This document shows positions 26,601 through 37,332 of a stretch of DNA of 64,000 bases, one piece after another (positions within the stretch are counted from its first letter, which is position 1; each line of letters starts with the position of its first letter). Origin of the DNA: Hormiphora californensis (lineage: Eukaryota > Ctenophora > Tentaculata > Cydippida > Pleurobrachiidae); NCBI GenBank assembly GCA_020137815.1, contig CM035355.1, positions 8,307,673-8,371,672 on the forward strand. Direction: 5' to 3'. The notes beneath the pieces are model-generated. The model was not told the DNA's origin, did no database searches, and was given only the letters and a program-made list of their open reading frames with translations. The position numbers were made by a program, and so were the translations under genes.

Positions 26601-29600
26601 AGGCCAGCTGGGAATGATGGCAGGTTTTGATATACAAACAGACAGACAGCTACCTGTAAGGGCCAGCTGGGAATGATGGCAGGTTTTGATATACAAACAG
26701 ACAGACAGCTACCTGTAAGGGCCAGCTGGGTATGATGGCAGGTTTTGATATACAAACAGACAGACAGCTACCTGTAAAGGCCAGCTGGGTATGATGGCAG
26801 GTTTTGATATACAAACAGACATGACAGCTATACCTGTAAAGGCCAGCTGGGTATGATGGCAGGTTTAGACAGACAGACAGACAGACAGACAGCTATACCT
26901 GTAAAGGCCAACTGGGTATGATGGCAGGTTTTGATATACAAACAGACAGACAGCTATACCTGTAAGGGCCAGCTGGGTATGATGGCAGGTTTTGATATAC
27001 AGACAGACAGACAGCTACCTGTAAGGGCCAGCTGGGTATGATGGCAGGTTTTGATATACAAACAGACAGACAGCTACCTGTAAAGGCCAGCTCGGAATGA
27101 TGGCAGGTTTTGATATACAAACAGACAGACAGCTACCTGTAAGGGCCAGCTGGGTATGATGGCAGGTTTTGACATACAAACAGACAGACAGCTACCTGTA
27201 AGGGCCAGCTGGGTATGATGGCAGGTTTTGATATACAGACAGACAGACAGCTACCTGTAAAGGCCAGCTGGGTATGATGGCAGGTTTTGATATACAGACA
27301 GACAGACAGCTATACCTGTAAAGGCCAGCTGGGTATGATGGCAGGTTTTGATATACAAACAGACATGACAGCTATACCTGTAAAGGCCAGCTGGGTATGA
27401 TGGCAGGTTTAGACAGACAGACAGACAGACAGACAGCTATACCTGTAAAGGCCAACTGGGTATGATGGCAGGTTTTGATATACAAACAGACAGACAGCTA
27501 TACCTGTAAAGGCCAGCTGGGTATGATGGCAGGTTTTGATATACAAACAGACAGACAGCTACCTGTAAGGGCCAGCTGGGAATGATGGCAGGTTTTGATA
27601 TACAAACAGACAGACAGCTACATACCTGTAAAGGCCAGCTGGGAATGATGGCAGGTTTTGATATACAGACAGACAGACAGCTACCTGTAAAGGCCAGCTG
27701 GGTATGATGGCAGGTTTTGATATACAAACAGACAGACAGCTACCTGTAAGGGCCAGCTGGGTATGATGGCAGGTTTTGATATACAAACAGACAGACAGCT
27801 ATACCTGTAAAGGCCAGCTCGGAATGATGGCAGGTTTTGATATACAAACAGACAGACAGCTACATACCTGTAAAGGCCAGCTGGGTATGACAGACATGAC
27901 AGCTACCTGTAAGGGCCAGCTGGGTATGATGGCAGGTTTTGATATACATACAGACAGACAGCTATACCTGTAAGGGCCAGCTGGGTATGATGGCAGGTTT
28001 TGATATACAGACAGACAGACAGCTACCTGTAAAGGCCAGCTGGGAATGATGGCAGGTTTTGATATACAAACAGACAGACAGCTACATACCTGTAAAGGCC
28101 AGCTAGGAATGATGGCAGACAGATACAGACAGACATGACAGCTATACCTGTAAGGGCCAGCTGGGTATGATGGCAGGTTTTGATATACAGACAGACAGAC
28201 AGCTACCTGTAAAGGCCAGCTGGGAATGATGGCAGGTTTTGATATACAAACAGACAGACAGCTACATACCTGTAAAGGCCAGCTGGGAATGATGGCAGGT
28301 TTTGATATACAAACAGACAGACAGCTACATACCTGTAAAGGCCAGCTGGGTATGATGGCAGGTTTTGATATACAGACAGACAGACAGCTACCTGTAAAGG
28401 CCAGCTGGGAATGATGGCAGGTTTTGATATACAGACAGACAGACAGCTACATACCTGTAAAGGCCAGCTAGGAATGATGGCAGACAGATACAGACAGACA
28501 TGACAGCTACATACCTGTAAAGGCCAGCTGGGTATGATGGCAGGTTTTGATATACAAACAGACAGCTACATACCTGTAAAGGCCAGCTGGGTATGATGGC
28601 AGGTTTTGATATACAAACAGACAGACAGCTACCTGTAAAGGCCAGCTGGGTATGATGGCAGGTTTTGATATACAAACAGACAGACAGCTACCTGTAAAGG
28701 CCAGCTGGGAATGATGGCAGGTTTTGATATACAAACAGACAGACAGCTATACCTGTAAAGGCCAGCTGGGTATGATGGCAGGTTTTGATATACAAACAGA
28801 CAGACAGCTACCTGTAAAGGCCAGCTGGGAATGATGGCAGGTTTTGATATACAAACAGACAGACAGCTACCTGTAAGGGCCAGCTGGGTATGATGGCAGG
28901 TTTTGATATACAAACAGACAGACAGCTACATACCTGTAAAGGCCAGCTGGGAATGATGGCAGGTTTTGATATACAAACAGACAGACAGCTACCTGTAAAG
29001 GCCAGCTGGGAATGATGGCAGGTTTTGATATACAGACAGACAGACAGCTACATACCTGTAAAGGCCAGCTGGGTATGACAGACAGACAAGCAGACAGACA
29101 GACAGCTACATACCTGTAAAGGCCAGCTGGGTATGATGGCAGGTTTTGATATACAAACAGACAGACAGCTACCTGTAAAGGCCAGCTGGGAATGATGGCA
29201 GGTTTTGATATACAGACAGACAGACAGCTACCTGTAAAGGCCAGCTGGGTATGATGGCAGGTTTTGATATACAAACAGACAGACAGCTATACCTGTAAAG
29301 GCCAGCTGGGAATGATGGCAGGTTTTGATATACAAACAGACAGACAGCTATACCTGTAAGGGCCAGCTGGGAATGATGGCAGGTTTTGATATACAAACAG
29401 ACAGACAGACAGCTATACCTGTAAGGGCCAGCTGGGTATGATGGCAGGTTTTGATATACAAACAGACAGACAGCTACCTGTAAGGGCCAGCTGGGTATGA
29501 TGGCAGGTTTTGATATACAAACAGACAGACAGCTACCTGTAAGGGCCAGCTGGGTATGATGGCAGGTTTTGATATACAAACAGACAGACAGCTATACCTG

Positions 29601-30850
29601 TAAAGGCCAGCTGGGAATGATGGCAGGTTTTGATATACAGACAGACAGACAGCTACATACCTGTAAAGGCCAGCTGGGTATGATGGCAGGTTTTGATATA
29701 CAAACAGACAGACAGACAGCTATACCTGTAAAGGCCAGCTGGGAATGATGGCAGGTTTTGATATACAAACAGACAGACAGCTACCTGTAAGGGCCAGCTG
29801 GGTATGATGGCAGGTTTTGATATACAAACAGACAGACAGCTATACCTGTAAGGGCCAGCTAGGAATGATGGCAGGTTTTGATATACAAACAGACAGACAG
29901 CTATACCTGTAAAGGCCAGCTGGGTATGATGGCAGGTTTTGATATACAGACAGACAGACAGCTATACCTGTAAAGGCCAGCTGGGTATGATGGCAGGTTT
30001 TGATATACAAACAGACAGACAGACAGCTATACCTGTAAAGGCCAGCTGGGTATGATGGCAGGTTTTGATATACAAACAGACAGACAGCTACCTGTAAAGG
30101 CCAGCTAGGTATGATGGCAGGTTTTGATATACAAACAGACAGACAGCTACCTGTAAGGGCCAGCTGGGTATGATGGCAGGTTTTGATATACAAACAGACA
30201 GACAGCTACCTGTAAAGGCCAGCTGGTATGATGGCAGGTTTTGATATACAGACAGACAGACAGCTACCTGTAAAGGCCAGCTGGGTATGATGGCAGGTTT
30301 TGATATACAAACAGACAGACAGCTATACCTGTAAGGGCCAGCTGGGTATGATGGCAGGTTTTGATATACAAACAGACAGACAGCTACCTGTAAAGGCCAG
30401 CTGGGTATGATGGCAGGTTTTGATATACAAACAGACAGACAGCTATACCTGTAAAGGCCAGCTGGGTATGATGGCAGGTTTTGATATACAAACAGACAGA
30501 CAGCTATACCTGTAAAGGCCAGCTAGGAATGACAGACAGACAGACAGACACGACAGACAGACATGACAGCTATACCTGTAAAGGCCAGCTGGGTATGATG
30601 GCAGGTTTTGATATACAAACAGACAGACAGCTACCTGTAAGGGCCAGCTGGGTATGATGGCAGGTTTTGATATACAAACAGACAGACAGCTATACCTGTA
30701 AAGGCCAGCTGGGTATGATGGCAGGTTTTGATATACAAACAGACAGACAGCTACCTGTAAGGGCCAGCTGGGTATGATGGCAGGTTTTGATAGCTTCATA
30801 ACTTTCAAAGAGAGAGCATGGGCTGATGTTGAAGTAGTACTGGAATCCAT
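17624..30850 (-). CDS. TRAPPC13: TRAPP complex subunit 13, complete, 10 exons
   Basis: Exons: 30755-30850, 24375-24470, 19777-19887, 19440-19573, 19072-19189, 18731-18852, 18492-18600, 18216-18318, 17943-18080, 17624-17817. All phases agree, giving 1221 coding bases and about 406 residues, against about 417 in vertebrates. Matching blocks run in family order: [113 protein letters not shown]13 belongs to the metazoan TRAPPIII tether acting in ER-Golgi and autophagosome traffic. The start is the only ATG upstream of LSLKVMKL. Introns 1 and 2 are swollen by the two splice-junction arrays, while the other introns are 90-240 bp. The coding frame is intact throughout. Confidence 0.95.
19178..19257. 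repeat. Two-copy duplication of a TRAPPC13 3' splice junction
   Basis: The acceptor and first bases of exon 19072-19189 (coding strand CCACCAG then GCTGGTGTGTTC) recur about 60 bp upstream in the intron as CCACCAG then GCTAGTGTGTTC. Confidence 0.75.
19888..24254. repeat. 4.4 kb poly-G/C minisatellite spanning a TRAPPC13 3' splice site
   Basis: Units of roughly 20-35 bp: on the coding strand, CAG, ATCCTAACAGTG, then a C-run of 8-20 or more. The true exon starts at 19887 with ATCCTAACAGTGCCCCAG after CTTCAG, so each intact unit repeats the acceptor plus 13-16 exonic bases. Units near 23000-24250 are well kept. Those from 20040 to 22900 are eroded, often reduced to G-runs with fragments, which may be decay or homopolymer consensus error. 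The plus (template) strand is one long series of G-runs and could form G-quadruplexes. Confidence 0.93.
24550..30795. repeat. 6.2 kb minisatellite, ~59-66 bp unit, about 100 copies, spanning the TRAPPC13 exon 1 donor
   Basis: Each unit on the coding strand reads TATCAAAACCTGCCATCAT, then CCCAGCTGGCCCTTACAG, then GTAGCTGTCTGTCTG. The first ~38 bases equal the 3' end of exon 1 (coding [12 protein letters not shown]) and the remainder is the 5' splice site and start of intron 1. The short match TATCAAAAC in both exon and intron marks the unit join. Variants (CTTACAG/CTTTACAG, GTAGCT/GTATAGCT) and larger duplicated blocks occur, for example 26820-26930 resembles 27363-27470. Confidence 0.95.
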
Positions 30851-31370
30851 TTTATAGGGTGTTTATAATAGGACACTTGCAGTTCTCCGAGTCTTTATTT
30901 CCTGGGTGTTTTCTTTATATTTCCCGGATTACCACTGACCTCTCTTACATTGCTAGAACGGTGGTAAAAGGGTGTTTTCAGAATGTGTACATTACTTGGA
31001 CGGGGGTGAGGGGAGTTGGGCTGGAATAACTCGGCACATTTTAGTTTTTTGAGAAATAGAAACTGTTTCCAGAGTCAATAAATATTTTAATAAATATGTT
31101 AAAAAAGCGTTTATAATTGTCTAACACACACACTAACATGTTTGCCAGGATTTACCTGGCAAATAAAGATACATCTTCTCTTTAAAAAGGAGAGAGCCAA
31201 TTTCAATAAGAGGGAGATTGAAAAGACTCACTTTACAAGAACAAAAGTTCCGTGGCAGAGTTTAAAATTTCAATCACCAAGACTGATAATTCACCTACCG
31301 AGGCATGCAGTGTCTACAGAGAAAGTTCCGGCACCATAGCAATCACTGCATTACAGCAATATAATACGAT
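30851..31370. other. Intergenic, no gene seen
   Basis: Separates the TRAPPC13 start from the end of the next minus-strand gene and should hold the TRAPPC13 promoter. No TATA-like element or other site stands out. Confidence 0.5.
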
Positions 31371-34004
31371 CTACGTTCCACTTCGTTGAAGGAAGGTATC
31401 TCGGATCTTATCTGGCAACACATCAAGGATCTCAGTTGAGAGTTCCTCTGTCTGAGACCCCAGCGACAGGATCAGGGAGTCCAATGCCTCTCCCCAAACT
31501 GGATACAACCGAGATAGGAGGGTGAAGGAGCGGACAGAGGGGGTTGTGAAGACTGACCCAGCACGGGATAAGAGAGAAGTTTTACCAGCTAGAGCAGCGA
31601 GAGTGAAGAAAGAGATGAAATCGTTAGGATACTGGTTGGTTTCTGTCAGATCTGAGATTTGTAACAAGTTACTTTCCAGGAGGGGTGTGATAAAGTTTAA
31701 CACATTCCCCCACTCCCTATCTGACCTGATCTGTAGTGTTATGAACGCCTCGAACACCCCATGTGCATCCACTTCCCTTGTTATTGTAAGAGGGGTAGTT
31801 AGAAACCTGCTAATCATCAATACCCCATCCCAGATCCCTCCCTTACCCTCCCCAACTGTCCATGTCACCCTAGGGTGGACCACTACAAGACTCAGATCCG
31901 CTCCATCCCACCACCGAGGAACTCTAGACACCTCCCCCAACACCTCACAGAACCTGGCACGTGTTCGCCACCCACACTTGTCTACAACCACATTCCACAG
32001 ACTGTCCTTCTCTTTAGCGGGGATACATTGTAACCATGTCTCTAATAAACCCCTGTCATCTAACAAAGCCAGAGTGGTGCTATCCTCTTGGTCTAGTGCG
32101 GACCAGGTCCTGATCAGCTCGTAGCAGAGAGGGAAGGTGTAGAAGATATCACTCTGGAGATGTAGGATCAGGTTTAGTGTGGCCCCAGGGTTGGAGTTGA
32201 TGGAGGGTTGGAGGATGTGTTTCACTAGGTTTTGTGGTGTCAGATTGGGCTTCAAGGCGGATAGAAACCCTCCAAACTGCTGGATCTGTTTTAGAGTTGC
32301 ATCAGATTTCAACTCTGAAGTGATGGTGTCGTAGACAAGTCGTGAGAGGGGTGAGGGTCCTTGGAGTGAGAACGGTAGGTACCCTTTTAACAACTCACAA
32401 ACAGGACCAGTCAGAGCCTTGTTCCTGGCTCCCTGGGACACTAATTGTGTTGCTGTGCTGGTTGGCATGGAAACGAAGGAAACAAGAAGAGTCTGGAACA
32501 GTTTGTCTTTGTTAGAGTTAGAACCTGCAAGTTGGTTGATAGCTCTTGTAACGACTAGAGCAGGTGTCGTGACTGTGGAAAGGCAGGAGAAATCAAATCC
32601 CTGGTCACAGTACAGAACTCTCAGGAAGGATGCGATGTCCCGTGGTGAACACTTGGCTAACCGTTCTCGAATCTTATTGGCTAGTGAGTCCCTGAGGTCC
32701 CGTCTGATTGGCCGTAGCTCATTAGTTACAGTGTAACACCGTGCAAACAGCCCTGCTAGTTGTGTCATATCTAATACCCCCACCATAGTCAGACAATCAC
32801 TAGCTCTATCCTCGTCTAGAACCTCAACTCTGAGAATTCTCTGGAAACTACCCGGACCTCCCTCCATCTCCCCCACCACCCTCTCAACTAGCTCGGACCA
32901 TGAAGCTGTAGCTACCACATAATTGTGTAGTTTGTAGTACCGCTCCCCGGCTAGAATCTGCCGATATTCCTCCCCAACACCCTCTAGTAGAGAGGAAATG
33001 TAGTCAGCATGTGAGGGTAGGTAGCTCTCACTGTTTCTGACAAGAGCGGTGCCCAGGGTATATGGGACTATCAGGTTATACAGGGTGCTGGAAGTGGAGC
33101 ACATAACAAACAAGGTGTCAAGGAAATACCGACACGCGGGGTAGAGATCCTCTGAGAGGGAGGCAAAGTGCTGTGAGAGGTTGGGGAGTTTTATAAAGGA
33201 GCAGCATGACAACTTCCCTTGGTGATACTCCTCTAGGACTGTATTGGAGGGTGGAACACGATTCAACACAGTTTTATCTGGTGTATGTTGTCTGATGTGG
33301 TTCAGAGCCTGACAAGGACCACGGGTATCACTGATAATGATATCTGATCCCGTGTACGATATCAGGTGTAATACCTGCCATATAATCACACTAATATCTC
33401 CTATCAGGTTGGGGAATGTGACTACCTTGTGAAGATTCTCCGTTATGTGATCTAATAGTTTTTGGAGGCATCTGCCATTTGACACCCCCGTTTGACATCT
33501 GACCAGGTCTGAGGACAGAACACGCGGGATGACATCAAATAGATCTGGGGATTTTACTAGGACATCAGTGAACACTTCAAATACTATCCCAGTAGCACTG
33601 TCTGGTAGTGATCTCAGCTCCACTTCTAACTCATCTCCCAAGTCAAACTTCTGAACAGCCTGCAGGTACTCCAGAATGGTTATGGAGAGCTGATCCGAGA
33701 AGCCATGTCTATCCAACCAGAGATTAGTGAAGATGGCCCGGCGGGAGGAAGGTAGGGTGTGGAGGAGGGAGGAGAGGAAGAGTTGGGAGTGACAAGATGA
33801 CACTGCGGCTGGGGTGGATAGAGTTAGTATTTCCTTGAATGCTGGGGTTATTATAGGAGGGGTGTCCTCTAGTGTTAGAGAGTTCCATAGTGATTCAAAT
33901 CCTATCATTGTAACAACACTGCAGACCCTATAGTGGGATAGAGAGAGAGGTAATAAGTAGTAGGAGCTTGGTGGTGTTTTGGAGATGCAGGGCTCTCTAA
34001 ACAA
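31371..34004 (-). CDS. Long intronless protein, unrecognised, probably all-helical
   Basis: An open frame of 877 codons without introns. I prefer the Met at 33908 (MIGFESLWNSL, 845 residues), because the preceding 32 residues look like untranslated sequence. I do not recognise the family. The composition is Leu/Ser/Val rich with regular amphipathic segments such as ITILEYLQAVQKF and VFEVFTDVLVKSPDLF, suggesting a helical-repeat scaffold. I see no signal peptide, transmembrane segment or catalytic motif. Its 3' end is 520 bp from the TRAPPC13 start and its 5' end 460 bp from the thiolase stop, all on the same strand. It is certainly coding, as length and codon structure are far beyond chance and the opposite-strand frames are broken. 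Retroposed origin is possible, since the neighbouring thiolase is also intronless. Confidence 0.8.
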   Translation of the reverse strand: MFREPCISKTPPSSYYLLPLSLSHYRVCSVVTMIGFESLWNSLTLEDTPPIITPAFKEILTLSTPAAVSSCHSQLFLSSLLHTLPSSRRAIFTNLWLDRHGFSDQLSITILEYLQAVQKFDLGDELEVELRSLPDSATGIVFEVFTDVLVKSPDLFDVIPRVLSSDLVRCQTGVSNGRCLQKLLDHITENLHKVVTFPNLIGDISVIIWQVLHLISYTGSDIIISDTRGPCQALNHIRQHTPDKTVLNRVPPSNTVLEEYHQGKLSCCSFIKLPNLSQHFASLSEDLYPACRYFLDTLFVMCSTSSTLYNLIVPYTLGTALVRNSESYLPSHADYISSLLEGVGEEYRQILAGERYYKLHNYVVATASWSELVERVVGEMEGGPGSFQRILRVEVLDEDRASDCLTMVGVLDMTQLAGLFARCYTVTNELRPIRRDLRDSLANKIRERLAKCSPRDIASFLRVLYCDQGFDFSCLSTVTTPALVVTRAINQLAGSNSNKDKLFQTLLVSFVSMPTSTATQLVSQGARNKALTGPVCELLKGYLPFSLQGPSPLSRLVYDTITSELKSDATLKQIQQFGGFLSALKPNLTPQNLVKHILQPSINSNPGATLNLILHLQSDIFYTFPLCYELIRTWSALDQEDSTTLALLDDRGLLETWLQCIPAKEKDSLWNVVVDKCGWRTRARFCEVLGEVSRVPRWWDGADLSLVVVHPRVTWTVGEGKGGIWDGVLMISRFLTTPLTITREVDAHGVFEAFITLQIRSDREWGNVLNFITPLLESNLLQISDLTETNQYPNDFISFFTLAALAGKTSLLSRAGSVFTTPSVRSFTLLSRLYPVWGEALDSLILSLGSQTEELSTEILDVLPDKIRDTFLQRSGT

Positions 34005-34464
34005 TAAAATTCGGAAGGTTTAGTGATTTTAAAGAAGAAATTAATAAAACCTAAAGAATTCCAAGGATCAAGATTCTTTTCATTATGAAAAACAGATATC
34101 GGGGACACACTCGAATAATCAGCGCAATATAAAAACAACAGTCTCAAGACTCCGCAAGTCTCAATCTAAAAACGATATTTGCATATTTCAGTGATCTAAG
34201 AAAGGATTAGATCACCACACAGAACTTGTGGAGATATTAGCTTGACAAATACACAAAACTTGGAATGCTTTTGATGAGCTGCAACGGACTTATCGTATAG
34301 AGGAAGTAGCTGAGTTTTTGATAAGTTTTCGGGTCACGCAGCAGGTAGCAGATATATGGCATGTTTCTCTTGTTTCACCCATCTACCAAGGTACTGAGTA
34401 CTGACTTTACCATTCCACCATCCTCATCAAAGCAATACCAAATGAACATCCAATACTCCTCCAA
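34005..34464. other. Intergenic, no gene seen
   Basis: Short gap between two intronless minus-strand genes; presumably 3' UTR of the thiolase and promoter of the 845-residue gene. Nothing specific seen. Confidence 0.5.
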
Positions 34465-35724
34465 TCAGAGTTTGTGTACAGCAAATGCAGTTCCTAGACC
34501 ACCCCCAGCACACCCACTAACCACCCCCAACCGTCCCTCCTCACTCTCTAGTCTTCCAACTGTGTGAAGTAGTAGCCTCAGTCCAGTAGCCCCAAAGGGG
34601 TGACCTAACCCAATAGTACCGCCCCACTTGTTAACCCTTGTAGTATCTATCTCCACTACGGGGGTGTCTGAATTCAGGTAGTTATCCGCAAACTCAGAAC
34701 TCCTGAGAGCTTTGAACTGAGAGAGGATCTCCCCTGCAAACCCCTCGTATATCTCCCAAACATCCACAGTGGAGAGATCCACACCCTGGGTAGATTTGAG
34801 TTTATGAAGAGAGTGAGTGGTGCCAAGGAGTAGGTCATTAACAGGTGAACACGCAGCAAAACACGCAGAACCAACCCTTGCCTGGGGATTTAGATTGAAC
34901 TTCTCTGCTGCAGTTTCTGATGCTAACAAACACACAGCGGCCCCGTCACACGGCTGATTAGCAGTTGCTATGGTAACTGTCCCTCCTCGCAACACAGATC
35001 TCAACTCAGACATGCCCTTCTGACTCCACTCCCTGAGAGTACTGTCACTGGTAATGTTCATATCTGTAGCGGGGTTGTGAACAGGGCAGATGAAGTTGAA
35101 CTTCCCACCCCGGGCTGCAGAGGAGGAGAGGGTGTGGGACCTGTAACCATATTCATCTTGTTCAGACCGAGTTATACCGAACCTCCTGGAGATCTTGTCT
35201 CCATTGGCAACGAATGTCTCCTGGGTCTGGAACTCAACCACTTTCAGTACATCTGGGTTCAGATCACGGGGTTTTATCTTGGCTAATAGTGCCAACTTCT
35301 CCCTCCTGTTCTCGGTTCTCCTGACTTTCAACAGTGTCTTTCTCATCTTCTCATTGACTCTAATAGGCAGGTCTGACAAGTACTCCACGCCACCTACTAG
35401 CACTACATCTGAATACCCATTGTTTATCATCTCCACTCCCTTTGCTAGTGCTGCCTGACCACTGATACACGCCATGGATATAGAGTGACAGGGGACAGTT
35501 AGACCTGCCTTTAAACACGCACTTGCAGCCATGTTAGGACTCTCTGCCTCATGAAACACGTTGCCAACTATCACGTGGTTAATCTCCCCCTTGTCTAGCT
35601 GTACACGTGATAACAGCTTCCTAATGGCAGTGGAGAGAAGGTTGGACCCTGACATGTTATAGTAGCCGGTGTGGGGCAGTTGGAAGGGCGTCCTGAGTCC
35701 GTCTATAAACAAGGCTCGAGACAT
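34465..35724 (-). CDS. Thiolase, HADHB-like (trifunctional protein beta subunit family), intronless
   Basis: 419 residues, a full thiolase fold. Visible motifs: acyl-accepting Cys in SISMACISGQAAL, the GGVEYLSDLPIR and KMRK segments typical of HADHB rather than cytosolic ACAT, DEYGYRSHTLS, the active-site His in GLGHPFGATG, and the second catalytic Cys in VSGCAGGG. HADHB catalyses the last step of long-chain fatty acid beta-oxidation on the mitochondrial inner membrane. Two oddities: the usual NEAF/HEAF loop reads IYEGFAGE, and no mitochondrial presequence precedes SRALFIDGLRTPF. A presequence on a separate upstream exon was not found. The protein may therefore be a paralogue with another location. 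Family sure, orthology to HADHB not. Confidence 0.9.
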   Translation of the reverse strand: MSRALFIDGLRTPFQLPHTGYYNMSGSNLLSTAIRKLLSRVQLDKGEINHVIVGNVFHEAESPNMAASACLKAGLTVPCHSISMACISGQAALAKGVEMINNGYSDVVLVGGVEYLSDLPIRVNEKMRKTLLKVRRTENRREKLALLAKIKPRDLNPDVLKVVEFQTQETFVANGDKISRRFGITRSEQDEYGYRSHTLSSSAARGGKFNFICPVHNPATDMNITSDSTLREWSQKGMSELRSVLRGGTVTIATANQPCDGAAVCLLASETAAEKFNLNPQARVGSACFAACSPVNDLLLGTTHSLHKLKSTQGVDLSTVDVWEIYEGFAGEILSQFKALRSSEFADNYLNSDTPVVEIDTTRVNKWGGTIGLGHPFGATGLRLLLHTVGRLESEEGRLGVVSGCAGGGLGTAFAVHKL

Positions 35725-36323
35725 GGTGCGTGGGAGAGAGAGAAGAGATAGTACAGGGACCGGTGTAGAGAGTGGTCACGGAGGTTCAACCACGATGTTG
35801 AGGATAGTGTAGTGAAGGGGACCTGCAGATACAGAGAGGGTCGGAGGGAGCCTCCCTTACATAATACCCTAGGATCCTATAAACATGGATGTACTTGAGT
35901 TAGACAAAATCGCTCTTTCGTTCCAATATAAAACAGTGTAAACACATTGGACACTGGACAGTAAAAGACTGAAAAGGTAGGAACTAAATGTAAAACAGGA
36001 TCACACTCAACAAAACCGGTTTAGAAAAGGTATGGACATGAAACATATTATTAGTCCCTAGCTTGTGAAGAGGGAAGAGGAAGAGGTAGAGGAGGGGGAA
36101 GAGGAAGAGGAGGGGGAGGGGGTATGCTGCAACATGATACCAAGAGTCCTAGTCCAGGACACATGTGTCTTGTACTGCAGAACTGTCAACTGAGAATGTA
36201 ATATGTGAATAATATCAGGGGGTGCACTTCAAACTAAACACACAGACACAGACACACACAATAAATACTCACACTGACAAACAACTCACTCTAAAAACTA
36301 ACAAATCTATAAAACTTCCCTTC
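35725..36323. other. Intergenic, no gene seen
   Basis: Contains a purine tract (36068-36122, GAGGAAGAGG units). It should hold the thiolase promoter and the 3' end of the archease-like gene. Confidence 0.5.
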
Positions 36324-37052
36324 CTAGATATCCACAATCACATAAAGATCATATCCCCGATCATGTTTCACTATCTGCATGGCGCTATAAGTGATTAGCC
36401 TTTACCTCTGTACCCTGGGGGTGTTTGTCTAGAGAGAATGGTTCACCATACCCCTCACACCTAATCCTCCACCCTCCTCCTCCTTCTGCTCCTTCATCAA
36501 ACTCTTCAATGTTAATTTCGTTAGGAACAAAGAAGGGCTCCACTGAAAATGCGTATAACCACTCATCTAGAAAGTGGAATAGTAACGACTTCTAAATCAT
36601 CTCCCTCTAGCCTCAAGTTCAAAGGTGTCTGTTGCCTCTACCTTTACTCAGATCAGTCATTAATTCCAAACATTCCAATACAACACTCCTCAAACTGCCT
36701 CCCTGAGGATCTGATCCCCAGCTGTGTACCTGGATATCAGCAGTATGGTCAGCAAGTACTCGTAGCCCCGACCTGGCCGGGATGGGTCTGTGTGGGCGGT
36801 GTGCGGCAAGTCTGTATCATAGTTATCTCGCATCGCATCAGGAACTATAGAATTAGATGCGTGGGAGGCATCAGGCACTATGTCAGCAGTGGGTAAAGTG
36901 CCGTGAAGTGACGATACGTCACAAGAAAGAGCCGGGCCATTAGGAACTGTTATCGGGTCGGTGGTAGCCGCTGAATCGCCAGGGGAGAGACGTTTCTCCG
37001 GGGGCTGGGTATCTGCATCTTGAGGAAGGGTGCGTTTGGGTTGTCTAATCAT
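36324..37052 (-). pseudogene. Archease-like gene (ZBTB8OS family) broken by multiple small insertions
   Basis: A disordered N-terminal part (MIRQPKRTLPQDAD) leads into a full archease domain read in successive frames: RGYEYL, DHTADIQVHSW, DQILREA, FEECCIGMFGI, MTDLSK, VEATDTFELEARG, DDLE, SLLFHFLDEWLYAFSVEPFF, GYGEPFSLDKHPQGTEVKA, ITYSAMQIVK, ending YVIVDI and stop. Archease activates the RTCB tRNA ligase. Between each pair of blocks there are one or two extra bases; alignment to the human protein shows every change to be an insertion, with no missing residue and no in-frame stop inside a block. Either the gene is dead or the consensus here carries insertion errors. Flanking genes read cleanly, so local error is not proven. 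It lies between TAF6 and the thiolase, same strand. Confidence 0.75.
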
Positions 37053-37332
37053 ATCACATAACAGAGCTATAATAGAAGGGGGTGGAATAAAGAAGACATG
37101 GAGATCAGGTACAGGTTGGGAATGAGACAAATAAATAAGGGGGCTAGTAAATAAATAGTTGGTAAAAACATGGATAAAATGAAATGTATTATTGGATTTC
37201 AAACACAGAGAGAGAGAGAGAGAGTTCATCTGGCAAATCCTTTTTTCTGTATCTAAAAGTCCCAAAACAATAGAAATTGTCGAAACGACTCACGGGTGAG
37301 CAGATCTCATTGTATCATTAGATCACATCACA

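Noticed and set aside
24303-30850. Repeated ORFs with [14 protein letters not shown]-like sequence, or a CRISPR array
   Set aside because: Direct tandem repeats with no unique spacers and no cas genes in an animal gene; the frames are satellite translations. Only exon 30755-30850 and exon 24375-24470 are real.
31522-32736. Plus-strand ORFs of 200 and 105 codons
   Set aside because: Shadows of the 845-residue minus-strand gene.
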